A stretch of DNA of 64,000 bases from CAVVUF01 sp963751425 (GTDB lineage: Bacteria; Chloroflexota; Anaerolineae; Anaerolineales; UBA4823). Below the pieces are notes generated by a model. That model had not been told where the DNA came from, made no database searches, and was given only the letters and a program-made list of their open reading frames with translations. Positions 28,637 through 37,734 of the stretch are shown piece by piece; the stretch's first letter is position 1, and each line of letters opens with the position of its first letter. The stretch is taken from positions 124,001 to 188,000 of the forward strand of contig CAVVUF010000005.1 in the NCBI GenBank assembly GCA_963751425.1, given 5' to 3'. The position numbers were made by a program, and so were the translations under genes.

Positions 28637-29608
28637 CTAACCTCCCACCGTCTCGTCGACATATATGTTCTCATACAGCGCCTCAGGAGCTGGCTCCGGG
28701 CTGTTCTCCGCGAATTCGACCGCTTCTTTGATCTCAGCCATTACCTTGCGTTCCAGCTCCGCCAGTTCTGTTTCACTGATCTTCTGTTGGAAGAGCAGGT
28801 GGTCACGGTAAATGCCGATGGGATCCTCTTTCTCCCAACATTTCACCTCTTCCTGTTCGCGGTAGCGTTCTGGGTCGCCCATTGAGTGCCCGCGGAAGCG
28901 GTAAGTGGTGATCTCCAAGAAATATGGTCCTTCTCCCCCTCGCACTTGTTCCAACACCCGTTCTGCTGCCTGGTGTACTTCCATCACATCCATCCCATTC
29001 ACGAGCTCGTTCGGGATATTGTACCCATCCGCCTTGCGCCTGATCTCACTAACTGCCGAAGCGCGCTCTACCGAGGTGCCCATCCCATACTGGTTGTTCT
29101 CGCATACCCACACCACCGGCAGCTTCCATACCTTCGAAAGGTTAACCGCCTCATGGAAATAACCGATATTCGTCGCTCCATCCCCGAACATACAAACCGT
29201 TACGCCATCCGTGCCGGCATATTGATCCCCCAAGGCCAAGCCCGCGGCAATCGGCAGGTGCGCCCCAACCACCGCGTGCCCGCCCCAAAAGTTCTTCTCC
29301 ACATCTGCCATGTGCATCGATCCCCCTTTGCCCTTCGACATACCGGTCGCCTTACCCAGCAGCTCCGCCACCACCAGCTTCGCTGGGATACCCACATTGA
29401 TTGCCACCCCGTGGTCACGGTAAGCCGTGATGATCCGGTCCTGCGGTTTCCGCGCCGAGATCAACCCTGTACTCACCGCCTCCTGACCAATATATAAATG
29501 CAAGAATCCACCGATCTTCCCCTGCTGGTAAAGCTGAGCCGCCTCCTCTTCCAACCTGCGGATCAGCACCATCTGGTAATAGATGCTCAGGTACTGCTCT
29601 TTATTCAT
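28637..29608 (-). CDS. pdhA: 2-oxoacid dehydrogenase E1 component, alpha subunit
   Basis: This 323-residue subunit holds the ThDP-binding motif GDGATNIGYFHEAVNLSKVWKLPVVWVCENN, which spans GDG to NN. RFRGHSMGDPERYR is the phosphorylation-loop region shared with pyruvate dehydrogenase E1alpha. GFLHLYIGQEAVSTGL and SKGKGGSMHMAD complete the family pattern. The ATG follows GGAGGC at normal spacing. It is the first gene of the operon, with an extended -10 promoter about 70 bp upstream. Confidence 0.95.
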   Translation of the reverse strand: MNKEQYLSIYYQMVLIRRLEEEAAQLYQQGKIGGFLHLYIGQEAVSTGLISARKPQDRIITAYRDHGVAINVGIPAKLVVAELLGKATGMSKGKGGSMHMADVEKNFWGGHAVVGAHLPIAAGLALGDQYAGTDGVTVCMFGDGATNIGYFHEAVNLSKVWKLPVVWVCENNQYGMGTSVERASAVSEIRRKADGYNIPNELVNGMDVMEVHQAAERVLEQVRGGEGPYFLEITTYRFRGHSMGDPERYREQEEVKCWEKEDPIGIYRDHLLFQQKISETELAELERKVMAEIKEAVEFAENSPEPAPEALYENIYVDETVGG

Positions 29609-29674
29609 CTCAATAGCCTCCTCAGGAAATCAATGCGCGCTGTGGGAAAAAGCACGCTTACTCTCATAATAAGA

Positions 29675-29683
29675 ATTATACCA
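29675..29683 (-). promoter_or_regulatory. Extended -10 promoter of the E1alpha-E1beta-E2 operon
   Basis: On the minus strand TG-G-TATAAT is found with the TATAAT box at 29675-29680. It gives a leader of about 60 nt with a GAGGAGG ribosome binding site before ATG 29608. Confidence 0.55.
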
Positions 29684-29861
29684 AAATTATCTTTCCCGTA
29701 TCCTCTCCTTGGCGGTTGGAATCTGGCAACCTGAGGCAGTACATTTTATTGCCGAATAAGCGATGGTAGCATCATAAATCCCCTTCACCCATCTTCTGCG
29801 ATTTCCTTCCATATCGGATTGTAGATTATACTTATCAAGAAAGAAATCCGTGAGACCCGCC

Positions 29862-29893
29862 CGATGTACTCATCGTCACGATGTACTCATCGT
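29862..29893 (+). promoter_or_regulatory. Tandem palindromic operator-like repeats ahead of the NagB-like gene
   Basis: The 15-mer CGATGTACTCATCGT occurs twice (29862-29876 and 29879-29893) with 2 bp between. Each copy is itself a palindrome (CGATG, 4-base spacer, CATCG). A -10-like TATACT at 29827-29832 lies upstream, so the repeats sit in the transcribed leader, 32 bp before ATG 29926. This arrangement suits a repressor that blocks polymerase, though it could also fold as two RNA hairpins. Confidence 0.5.
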
Positions 29894-29925
29894 AAGTGCT
29901 AGTTAACACAAATAAGGATCAATAC

Positions 29926-30813
29926 ATGGAATTTACCCAAAAAGACCTCTTCGATTGGTGCCGTATCCCTGTCAGCGAGCTGGCATCTCACCCTTCTCTC
30001 AAAATTCCTTTCCGTTTATGCCAGGATTCCCAAGAAATGGGAACCCTGATGGCTCGAGAGCTCCTCGATGAAATTATTTTCCATAACGATCGCAAGGAGC
30101 CCACGCATGCCATTCTCCCCTGCGGTCCCACCTGCTGGTACCAGCCCTTCACCGATCTCGTCAATCAGGAGCATGTCAGCCTGCATAACCTTGTGGTCTT
30201 TCACATGGATGAAACCCTTGATTGGCAAGGTCGCGAGCTCCCCTACAACCATCCCCTCAATTTCCGCGGCTACATGGAGCGCCACTTCTACACCCCCGTG
30301 CCCCCAGAATTATCAGTACCCATCGAGAACCGCTTCTGGCTTACCCCTCGTACGCTCAATTCAATCGTAGAACGTATCGCCAACACCCCCATCGATATCA
30401 CCTATGGTGGTTTAGGGCAAGATGGTCATATTGCTTACAATCAAGCCCGCCGCCATCCTTACAGCCAGATTAGCCTGGATCAGCTCCGGCATTCTTCTGC
30501 CCGCATCCAGGAGAACAACTTCGATACCCTCATCGCCCTGGCTCAGCGCAACTTTGGCGGGGCATACCAGTTCGTCCCCCCCATGTCCGTCACCCTCGGC
30601 GTGAAAGAATGCCTCTCCGCCCGAAAAGTGCGCCTCTTCACCGATACCGGTGCCTGGAAGCAGACCGCCCTGCGCGTCGCTCTCTTCGGTCCCCTCACCG
30701 TCGAATATCCCATAACCCTCCTACAGGGGCACCCCGACGCCCTCATCACCGCCACCCTCGCCACCGCCACCCATCCCATCAGCGAGCACCCCGAATGGGA
30801 CCTTGGCTTATAA
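29926..30813 (+). CDS. Glucosamine-6-phosphate isomerase/deaminase (NagB)-family protein
   Basis: This 295-residue protein has a NagB/6-phosphogluconolactonase-like fold. The signature GGLGQDGHIAYNQA parallels the GGIGEDGHIAFN catalytic loop of NagB, with the conserved Asp and His. VVFHMDETLDW corresponds to the family's LDE motif, and PPMSVTLGVKECLSARKVRLF to the C-terminal substrate loop. AAGGA sits 8 bases before ATG 29926; an in-frame GTG at 29896 is less likely. It may act on amino-sugar phosphates, which would fit the hexosaminidase-like GH3 elsewhere in the window, but the exact substrate is not established. Confidence 0.8.
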   Translation: MEFTQKDLFDWCRIPVSELASHPSLKIPFRLCQDSQEMGTLMARELLDEIIFHNDRKEPTHAILPCGPTCWYQPFTDLVNQEHVSLHNLVVFHMDETLDWQGRELPYNHPLNFRGYMERHFYTPVPPELSVPIENRFWLTPRTLNSIVERIANTPIDITYGGLGQDGHIAYNQARRHPYSQISLDQLRHSSARIQENNFDTLIALAQRNFGGAYQFVPPMSVTLGVKECLSARKVRLFTDTGAWKQTALRVALFGPLTVEYPITLLQGHPDALITATLATATHPISEHPEWDLGL

Positions 30814-31130
30814 ATTGAGCACAAGATAAAAAACTGTCCTTTAAGACAACGCCTTTAATTAATAGAAAACAGGTTGGGAGATCAAGTCCACGACTGGTAT
30901 TTTTATGATCATGTTTCTCGGCACCGCTTACGCAATGCCCACCTTCCAAGCTTTCGCCAGGTTCGCCAGTCAACAGTGAAATTCACCACTTTACCCATCC
31001 GTATACCGCAAGCCGCCGCCTGCGGTACCGAACAAACTCAAAAGAGCCTCCAACCTGCAATTAAATTATAGCACCGATATTAATCGAAAGTCAACAATTT
31101 TTTCGTTATATTTATTTACCCTAGAAGAAA
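30814..31130. other. Intergenic region without recognised features
   Basis: These 317 bp between the convergent NagB-like gene and the large paralogue at 31131 contain no open frame with family features, no clear terminator hairpin and no repeat I can pair with another site in the window. Confidence 0.5.
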
Positions 31131-32933
31131 TCATCGGGTATGAAAAGCTGGCAGGCATTTCTTGCAGCCATCGTATCCTTGGTCTAGTGCGTCGCTCAAA
31201 AGGTGATATGCCCGCTGATGCACTTCGTAGGTATCCATTACGGAATCGCAGCCGATCTTGTGGATCTCTCCGTTGTTGACATTGACAATATACTTTGCTA
31301 CTGGGTAGGCATCTTTTTCAAGATCCTCGAATTCGAAGTCGGCAGCCACAATCGCTTCGCTGTTGGAAATATCTAGCCTGCGGCCTGTCATCTTTAGAGG
31401 AAGGGGTATGAGGGGTAAATCGAAGGTCAGCTTGGGCGCGACCGCCACGGTCGGGATGCGCTTGACGATCTCGCCCTCCAACTGGTCAGTAATCCAGTTG
31501 ATGAGCGCCGCAGGCTGCCCGTAGAGCGGAGAGAGTGGATCAGCGAAGTTCCAATAAAGGTTGATCTTGGTTACTTGGAGATTAAGTGTCTGGGAGGGCT
31601 CGTCCCATTCCAGCTTGCCCTCTCCGTAACGCAACTCAAGGTTATCAATATGGATGCCGCGATCGATGATGGTATATTTTTTTGTCTCTGTATAGAGGGT
31701 TATATCGTCATCCCAGGGAGTCCAGTCATCCGGAATAATGCTCGAGGTATCCAGCTCTACATCGAATTCTACGGTGACATGGAAGGCGAGGCGAAGATAG
31801 ATGTCGAAGGCCATGTTGTATAGCTCCACGAGGTTGCCGCCTTTGAGATTAAACTTTGGTTCGTTTTTCAATGTGACGCGAAAATCGTAATTGAAAAGCC
31901 CACCCTTGTATCGAGCTTCGGTCTCGATAAACCCGAGACTGGCCACTCTGCTGAGACAATCTCCTATGAATGAAGCGACTGCCACCGCGTCTCCGAGGAT
32001 TTCATCCAGCTTCTTGACCTGGAAGTTGCCCGAAGTGGAGACGGTCAGGCCCGTGTCATCTTTTACCAGATACAGACCACCGTTTTTGCCAAAGTGTTTA
32101 GCGAACTGTGAGTGGGTCCACACATATGAAAATACCTTGTGCATTGCGACTTCGGAGACTCCCACGGCCAGGCTGCAGTTCTTGGCAAAATCATGCAGCT
32201 GGTCTGGGTTTCCACCATGGTAGTCCATCAGATTAATTCCTAGAGCCAAAACAGTAGGCGAAATCACGCGCAGTGCGTCCACCGTGATCGGGATAATTCC
32301 CAGGTCTTTACCCTGTGGGTCCTTATCCGGTACGATGTAGTCTTTCACATCTTTGAGTATGCGGCTAATACTCGGTATGCAAAGCCGCTTCTCAATCGTG
32401 TGATCTGCAAAATACATGTGCAGTGCTTCCTCAACAATCCCATCCAACTTCTCGATCATTGGATATTCCATCGTGCTGCCGTATCTTAACGCCAGCTCCT
32501 GGATCTCCGCATTGGCTAATTCTGCAGTTAAATTCATTTCAGCATCAATGACCACCGGTGCACTGAGTGAAATATCTGCGTCGAACTTGACCTCCAACCC
32601 TTGCCACAACCAGAAATAGATGCGCATCCCAAGGGCAAAACGCATACGTTTTCCGGCAGAATCCTGAATGAAGTCAATCATCGGCTCCCGAGTGAGTTTG
32701 AACCGGAAGTCCATCTTCAGGAAGGGCTGCATTTCATTAGAAACCTTCCCAGCCAGTACCTCAGAGAGGTCTTTGCGGTAATCCTTGATCTGATGTTCGA
32801 GCATAATTGTTCCATTGTAGAAGTCGACGGAACCGTTGACAGTAAGCAGCCCACTGTAGAACAGTGCTCCGGATAATTGATTTAGCAAGCGTTCGTTGAC
32901 GATTAAGGCGATGTCATAACCAGCGGTTTTCAT
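31131..32933 (-). CDS. Unknown large protein, paralogue 2: possible TULIP-like body with Ada-like Cys tail
   Basis: This ~600-residue protein belongs to no family I can name. It has no signal peptide or membrane segment. It is built of alternating amphipathic beta and helical stretches and shares landmarks with its upstream neighbour. These are the opening GYDIALIVNERLL, with LFYSGLL just after, a central LDTSSIIPDDWTPWDDDITL, and a C-terminal module IHKIGCDSV through CKKCLPAF. That tail resembles the Ada-type zinc-binding motif. ATG 32933 follows AAGGAG by 10 bases and lies 19 bp after the first paralogue's stop; an in-frame start 20 codons upstream overlaps that gene and is less likely. A lipid-binding TULIP (P47/OrfX-like) fold is my guess only. 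Confidence 0.7.
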   Translation of the reverse strand: MKTAGYDIALIVNERLLNQLSGALFYSGLLTVNGSVDFYNGTIMLEHQIKDYRKDLSEVLAGKVSNEMQPFLKMDFRFKLTREPMIDFIQDSAGKRMRFALGMRIYFWLWQGLEVKFDADISLSAPVVIDAEMNLTAELANAEIQELALRYGSTMEYPMIEKLDGIVEEALHMYFADHTIEKRLCIPSISRILKDVKDYIVPDKDPQGKDLGIIPITVDALRVISPTVLALGINLMDYHGGNPDQLHDFAKNCSLAVGVSEVAMHKVFSYVWTHSQFAKHFGKNGGLYLVKDDTGLTVSTSGNFQVKKLDEILGDAVAVASFIGDCLSRVASLGFIETEARYKGGLFNYDFRVTLKNEPKFNLKGGNLVELYNMAFDIYLRLAFHVTVEFDVELDTSSIIPDDWTPWDDDITLYTETKKYTIIDRGIHIDNLELRYGEGKLEWDEPSQTLNLQVTKINLYWNFADPLSPLYGQPAALINWITDQLEGEIVKRIPTVAVAPKLTFDLPLIPLPLKMTGRRLDISNSEAIVAADFEFEDLEKDAYPVAKYIVNVNNGEIHKIGCDSVMDTYEVHQRAYHLLSDALDQGYDGCKKCLPAFHTR

Positions 32934-32952
32934 GGCGTTATCACTCCTTCTC

Positions 32953-34575
32953 TCAGCTGTCCAGGGTGAGGTAACCACGGAGGCATTCCCCACAGGGCTT
33001 GAGTCCGTCTTTCATCGCCTCGGATACACTGTGGTAACCGACCCGATGGGTGAAGTCGATATCCTCCACAACAGGACAATCAAAGCGATGGAGTTTCATC
33101 GATTTCCTATTAGCAATATATAGCGGTACAGGGATTGCCCCCTCTGTCAGCTCCTTTACGGTGAGGTTGCTGCGCAGGGACAATTCCTCCGGCGTCAGGT
33201 CAAGGGTGCGGATGTCGATCCCAAAGGAATATCCGAAAACCTTTGCGTCCGACAGCAGCAGAGAAGGCGAGACGACAATCGGAGGGATATGGCTGGCAAT
33301 CGTCTTCTCTAGCAGATCCAGGAAGCTATTGGCGAGGCGCTCGGTGAAGTTCTGATACCATTGGCTGCCAAAGTCCAAATCAAGATCGGCTTCACTCACC
33401 TTCAAAACCAGGTGGTTTTGCTCATCGACATTTACGGTGCAGCGCGCGGTCTCCACTTCCACCAGCAGATCCTCTTCTGTATGGAAGAGAGACTCACTCT
33501 TTATACGTTCGGAAAGCTTGATGTCGTCTTCCCAGGGTGTGATGCTGTCGGGAATGAAACCGCTCGTATCGACCAGGTGCGTGCGGCGGGATTCGGTATC
33601 CATTCTTCCGCGTAAAACTACCTTCAGCTTCAGATTGCGAATCTCTGCCAGATTACCACTAAGGAATGCGATGTCAGGCAATTCTAGGAGTCTTACCGAA
33701 CCATCATATACGCAATCAGCTTTGGTTACCTCAGTCTCAGGCTGAAAAAATCCGAGTGTGATCCCTTTTAAAAACAGGTCCATACCTTTGGCGAAAGTTT
33801 TACGAATGTTGACGGGAAAGCTTCCCTGAAAGTCTATGGTTTTTTCCAGTTGAGTCCGTTCCCACCAAAATTGGGCGATCTGGCGCAGAGCGTCCACACG
33901 CAATGCGACGAATAGCTCAGCGTGATCCGACAAATCAGGTAATCCATTGAGGCTTCCCCCGGTATGATCGAAGAAATCCACGCCAACCACCACCAGCCGC
34001 TGATCCTGGATAGCCAAATCGACCTTACTCACTGGCAGTCGATTGCCCACTGTATCGGGCAAGGTCGGCAGAGCCACCTCCTTGAAGGAAATTGGAAGCT
34101 GGATCTCCTTCACATCGTTGGACATGTACTGTTTTAGTAAGATTCTCAGGATTTCATTGAGGCGATCCAACCCATTTTGATGGAACCGGTAGCGGTCATT
34201 TACAGTTATGTCATATATCCCAGTGTTGGTCAGATCGTAGATGACCCGTTCGTCACTCAGATTGAAGCGCACCTCTGCGCTGGCACCGAAGTCAACGTCC
34301 ACTTCAACATTCACCCCTGAGAGGACGGTTAGCATCACCTCCACAGACAGGCGAATACCAACGATATCCTTCTTCTTTAAATCAAGGTAGGGTTCATTTC
34401 TAAGCCGAATTCGATATGCGACTTCGGTGAACCCTTGTAATTCAAGCGGAACGCCTTCCACAAAGCCATAAATACCTGCCGCTTTCAGCATGCCAGTGTA
34501 GAATAGGGCAGACAAAGCTTTGTCCAGCAACCGCTCATCGACCTGGATCAGGAGATCATAACCATAACTGTTCAA
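32953..34575 (-). CDS. Unknown large protein, paralogue 1: possible TULIP-like body with Ada-like Cys tail
   Basis: This 540-residue protein is the first gene of a two-gene operon. The start codon is TTG, with AAAGGAGA 8 bases upstream. The N-terminus reads YGYDLLIQVDERLLDKALSA and then LFYTGML. A central LVDTSGFIPDSITPWEDDIKL matches the same region of the neighbour (TPWxDDI), and the C-terminus has LHRFDCPVV, HRVGYHSVSEAM and CGECLRGY (Cys, then a Cys-x2-Cys pair). There are no signal peptide, membrane helices or catalytic motifs. The paralogues differ strongly in sequence, so the duplication is old and the proteins may form a heteromeric pair. Confidence 0.7.
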   Translation of the reverse strand: MNSYGYDLLIQVDERLLDKALSALFYTGMLKAAGIYGFVEGVPLELQGFTEVAYRIRLRNEPYLDLKKKDIVGIRLSVEVMLTVLSGVNVEVDVDFGASAEVRFNLSDERVIYDLTNTGIYDITVNDRYRFHQNGLDRLNEILRILLKQYMSNDVKEIQLPISFKEVALPTLPDTVGNRLPVSKVDLAIQDQRLVVVGVDFFDHTGGSLNGLPDLSDHAELFVALRVDALRQIAQFWWERTQLEKTIDFQGSFPVNIRKTFAKGMDLFLKGITLGFFQPETEVTKADCVYDGSVRLLELPDIAFLSGNLAEIRNLKLKVVLRGRMDTESRRTHLVDTSGFIPDSITPWEDDIKLSERIKSESLFHTEEDLLVEVETARCTVNVDEQNHLVLKVSEADLDLDFGSQWYQNFTERLANSFLDLLEKTIASHIPPIVVSPSLLLSDAKVFGYSFGIDIRTLDLTPEELSLRSNLTVKELTEGAIPVPLYIANRKSMKLHRFDCPVVEDIDFTHRVGYHSVSEAMKDGLKPCGECLRGYLTLDS

Positions 34576-34758
34576 CTCTATCTCTCCTTTTATTCTTCCT
34601 GCCGAAACCTGGCAAAGTGAAGTTAATCAAAATCCTTCACAATTGCTTTCTTCCAATTGATCCAGAATTATCGCTATTTGCCCCACTAATCAGCATCTTG
34701 GTTCAAATGGTCAACGAATAAACAATTATATGCCTTATACAGTTTCCCTGACCCTGAT

Positions 34759-35461
34759 TACGACACACGCTGCCCTTTCGCAATCTCCAGCAGCAGTTTT
34801 GTCACCTGATCGGCGTGATCCCTGACCACTGCATGATCTGAAGGTATCTCATAATACCGCCAGCGTGGATCGCTGCGAGCTTTCTCTGCTGTACGCATGA
34901 TTGGAACATACGAAGGATCTCTCCTGTTTTATCTTCAGGACAGTAAATAAAAACTCTCGGCAATTGGCCGGCAATCTGATTCTTCAGGCTAAGTTTCTCC
35001 AATCCGGTTTGGATTGGTTGCGGCGATAGATGAGGATCGGGGTCCTCTGGAATAAGTTTCCAACCTTCTCCATAAGCCTGAACAACTTTCATCATCATGG
35101 CTGCCGCTTCCGGCCCAACCAAATCCACTGCGCTCTGACCGTCTTCAGGAACCCAAGCGTCCAAATAAACCAATTTCGAAATACGCTCGGGGATCTGCTC
35201 TGCCACGCCCGTGACGACCATCCCACTGTAGCTGTACCCAACCAGGATCACTTCTTTCAAATCCGAATAAGTGATCTCGTTCACCACATCCTGGATATGG
35301 GTGCTCAGGTTGGTCTCCGGTTTCGCCAGGTGAACTCTTTCTCCCATTCCAGTTAATGAAGGTGTATACACTTCATGTCCGGCTGCCCAAAGTGGTTTAA
35401 TCACCTCTCGCCACATCCAGCTTCCACAATGCCCACCTGGAACCAAAACAAAAATAGCCAT
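34759..35461 (-). CDS. Alpha/beta hydrolase, one frameshift
   Basis: This ~233-residue alpha/beta hydrolase resembles plant-type esterase/hydroxynitrile-lyase-like (MES/HNL) proteins. The N-terminus IFVLVPGGHCGSWMW gives the oxyanion loop, GYSYSGMV the nucleophile Ser, and VYLDAWVPEDG the next strand. One extra base near 34905 shifts the frame. Corrected, the tail reads VPIMRTAEKARSDPRW and YYEIPSDHAVVRDHADQ, which supplies the catalytic His, and ends at 34759. Substrate unknown. It is a stand-alone gene upstream of neither neighbour's operon. Confidence 0.8.
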
Positions 35462-35529
35462 GCAAACCTTCCTTTCTTATTTGAACTTGATTCCTGACCG
35501 TTTATTAATTCCCACAAATTCGTAAGGAT

Positions 35530-36039
35530 TTACGGTTGTATAGTCTCACAAGGTGGAGGCGCCGTAAACAGTATCCTGAAATAATTATTCTCTTCGTTAC
35601 TTTCTTTTACTTCCTGATCAACATCGACTAAAATATCAACCCCTCCCACTGGTCCCGATTGGAATTCCACACTCGCATCTCGGTAGCCTCCGGCCTCAAG
35701 CGCATTCACTGTCGTCCGTATCCGGTTGATCTCCACCGCAAAGTGACCTGCATCCGCCTCGCCGATATTCTTAACCGGCACCCTGATATTTCCCGGGCTG
35801 CCCCAGGGACAGCCAGCATAAGTGACCATATAATCATTTGGATAGAGATCTGGCAATGACGGGGTTGTGCCGGCTGGCGTTGGGGTTGCTGCATAGCAAA
35901 TATACGGCATGTATGAAAGAAACTCTGTCCCTGTACCCGCAGCTCCACCTCCTGTAAAATTGCCTATACGCATCATACCCAGGAATATCAACACAGCTAC
36001 TATTCCCATCAGCACCCAAAATATCTTCCTGGAGTTCAT
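35530..36039 (-). CDS. Membrane-anchored CARDB-domain protein
   Basis: This ~169-residue protein has an N-terminal transmembrane anchor (IFWVLMGIVAVLIFLGMM), a Gly/Thr/Pro-rich linker and a CARDB-like adhesion domain. That domain shows DLYPNDYMVTYAGCPWGSPGNI, VPVKNIGEADAGHFAVEI and VDVDQEVKESNEENNYF, the closing motif of such Ig-like folds. ATG 36039 is preceded by TAGGAAA; an in-frame ATG 11 codons earlier is possible. It is likely extracellular. No partner is evident. Confidence 0.75.
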   Translation of the reverse strand: MNSRKIFWVLMGIVAVLIFLGMMRIGNFTGGGAAGTGTEFLSYMPYICYAATPTPAGTTPSLPDLYPNDYMVTYAGCPWGSPGNIRVPVKNIGEADAGHFAVEINRIRTTVNALEAGGYRDASVEFQSGPVGGVDILVDVDQEVKESNEENNYFRILFTAPPPCETIQP

Positions 36040-36256
36040 ACCCACGTTTCCTAAGAATAAAACAAAAAACAATCCGCCTCCAATTCACTGTCCTCATTAT
36101 CGCGCTAAAAAGACATTTCTCAGCCGAGGAATATTCATAAATTCAGAACTGGTTGTCTCCGTCCAATCCGCTCCCCGGCGTTGTTCTTCGCTCATCTTTT
36201 CGCCTTTGTAAGCCCAAAGAAAAATGCAAGGTTTTCCTATGCAGAACCCCCTTCCC

Positions 36257-36293
36257 TGATATAATTTGGCCAATGTTATCGTTCACGGAATAA
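36257..36293 (+). promoter_or_regulatory. Extended -10 promoter and six-codon leader ORF ahead of the GH57 gene
   Basis: TG-A-TATAAT (box 36260-36265) ends 7 bases before ATG 36273. That ATG opens a 6-codon frame (MLSFTE, stop TAA 36291-36293). The GH57 ATG follows at 36307 without a strong ribosome binding site, so ribosomes finishing the leader ORF may reinitiate on it. Confidence 0.4.
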
Positions 36294-36306
36294 GCAGCCC
36301 GCTTGT

Positions 36307-37734
36307 ATGCCAAATCGTTATCTTAGTATTCACGGCCATTTTTACCAACCCCCACGTGAAGATCCCTTCACCGGTCTGATCCCCGCTGAATCTGGCGCTG
36401 AGCCTTTCTCCAATTGGAATGAAAAAATCCACGCGGAATGCTACCGCCCTAACGCCGAAAAAGGCAATTTCGGACGCATTAGCTTTAATATCGGCCCAAC
36501 CCTGCTCGAATGGATGCAGGGGTACGATCCTGCGACCGCTCAGATGATCGTCACTCAAGACCAGGCTGTTTTGCAGAAACATGGTGTGGGTAATGCCATG
36601 GCGCAGGCTTATAACCATACCATCTTGCCGTTAGCTACGCGTGCCGACAAAGTCACCCAGCTCTATTGGGGCATCGCAGAGTTTGAAACACGCTTCGGTC
36701 ACAAGCCCCTGGGGATGTGGCTGCCAGAGACGGCAGTGGATTTGGAGACATTGACCATCCTTTCTGAGTTGGGCATCCAATACACCATCCTGGCTCCCTG
36801 GCAGGCAGATTCACCCCAAATTGACCCAACCACAGCTTATCGGGTGGACCTCCCGAATCAAAAGAGCTTGTCTGTCTTCTTCTACCACCAAGGCTTGAGC
36901 ACCGGGGTCAGCTTTGAGCCTACTCTGACGAACAATGCTGATATCTTCGCCAAAGAGGTGTTAGCGAGCTACCTTCCTGCCAAGACAAACCGCGGCGATC
37001 CTCAGTTCTTGATCATCGCATCCGATGGCGAGCTTTACGGTCACCATCAAAAATTCCGGGACCATTTTCTCGCCCACCTGGCAAATGGAGCCAGCTCCCA
37101 CCTGGGTGTGGAGGTCACCTTCCCGGCTTTGTGGCTCAAAGACCATCCTCCCCGCCAGGCGATAAAGATCAGGGAGAACACCTCCTGGTCCTGTTTACAT
37201 GGGGTGGTGCGTTGGATGGGACAGTGCGACTGCACCCCAGGCGATGGCCGTTGGAAAATATATTTCCGCCAAGGCCTCAATCGCCTGGCTGCTGAGTTAG
37301 ACTTGATCTACGCCGACCTGGTTTGGCCCTTAGGACTCGATCCCTGGAAGCTGCGCAACGCCTACATTGAGGTCATCTTGAAAAAGACTTCACCAGAAGC
37401 ATTGGTAAACCGTTCATTTTTCAAGTCCCTAACCCAGGCACAGGTCCGCCAGATCGTGCTCCTGCTCCATGCCCAACATGAGCGCCAGCAGATGTACGCT
37501 TCTTGCGGCTGGTTCCATGAAGATTTTGCCCGCATCGAGCCGAAGAACAACCTGGCTCATGCTGCCCGGGCGGTCTGGTTGGTGCGCCAGGCGACCGGCA
37601 TTGACCTCTCTTCACAGCTTTCCAACGATATGCGCCTGGTCGTCAGCCATCGCACAGGCTTGCGCGGCGATGTCTTGCTTCAGCGCCTGTTAGAGAAAGC
37701 CGAAGAGATGGGCGCGGGGGTTAGCCTTTCTTAA
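36307..37734 (+). CDS. Glycoside hydrolase family 57 protein (DUF3536 type)
   Basis: This 475-residue GH57-like enzyme has an N-terminal (beta/alpha)7 barrel with SIHGHFYQPPREDPF, the nucleophile region GMWLPETAVDLETL (Glu) and IASDGELYGHH (acid/base Asp). It is followed by a helical C-terminal region. GH57 enzymes act on alpha-glucans as amylases, 4-alpha-glucanotransferases or branching enzymes; no signal peptide means a cytoplasmic role, probably on storage glucan. The gene converges with the GH13 gene and their ends overlap by 14 bp. Confidence 0.88.
   Translation: MPNRYLSIHGHFYQPPREDPFTGLIPAESGAEPFSNWNEKIHAECYRPNAEKGNFGRISFNIGPTLLEWMQGYDPATAQMIVTQDQAVLQKHGVGNAMAQAYNHTILPLATRADKVTQLYWGIAEFETRFGHKPLGMWLPETAVDLETLTILSELGIQYTILAPWQADSPQIDPTTAYRVDLPNQKSLSVFFYHQGLSTGVSFEPTLTNNADIFAKEVLASYLPAKTNRGDPQFLIIASDGELYGHHQKFRDHFLAHLANGASSHLGVEVTFPALWLKDHPPRQAIKIRENTSWSCLHGVVRWMGQCDCTPGDGRWKIYFRQGLNRLAAELDLIYADLVWPLGLDPWKLRNAYIEVILKKTSPEALVNRSFFKSLTQAQVRQIVLLLHAQHERQQMYASCGWFHEDFARIEPKNNLAHAARAVWLVRQATGIDLSSQLSNDMRLVVSHRTGLRGDVLLQRLLEKAEEMGAGVSLS

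Noticed and set aside
28886..29497. 203-codon open frame on the plus strand
   Set aside because: Antisense to the E1alpha gene; His/Arg-rich shadow composition.
29862..29893. Tandem 15-mers as the start of a CRISPR array
   Set aside because: Only two units with a 2-base spacer and internal dyads; an operator is the better reading.
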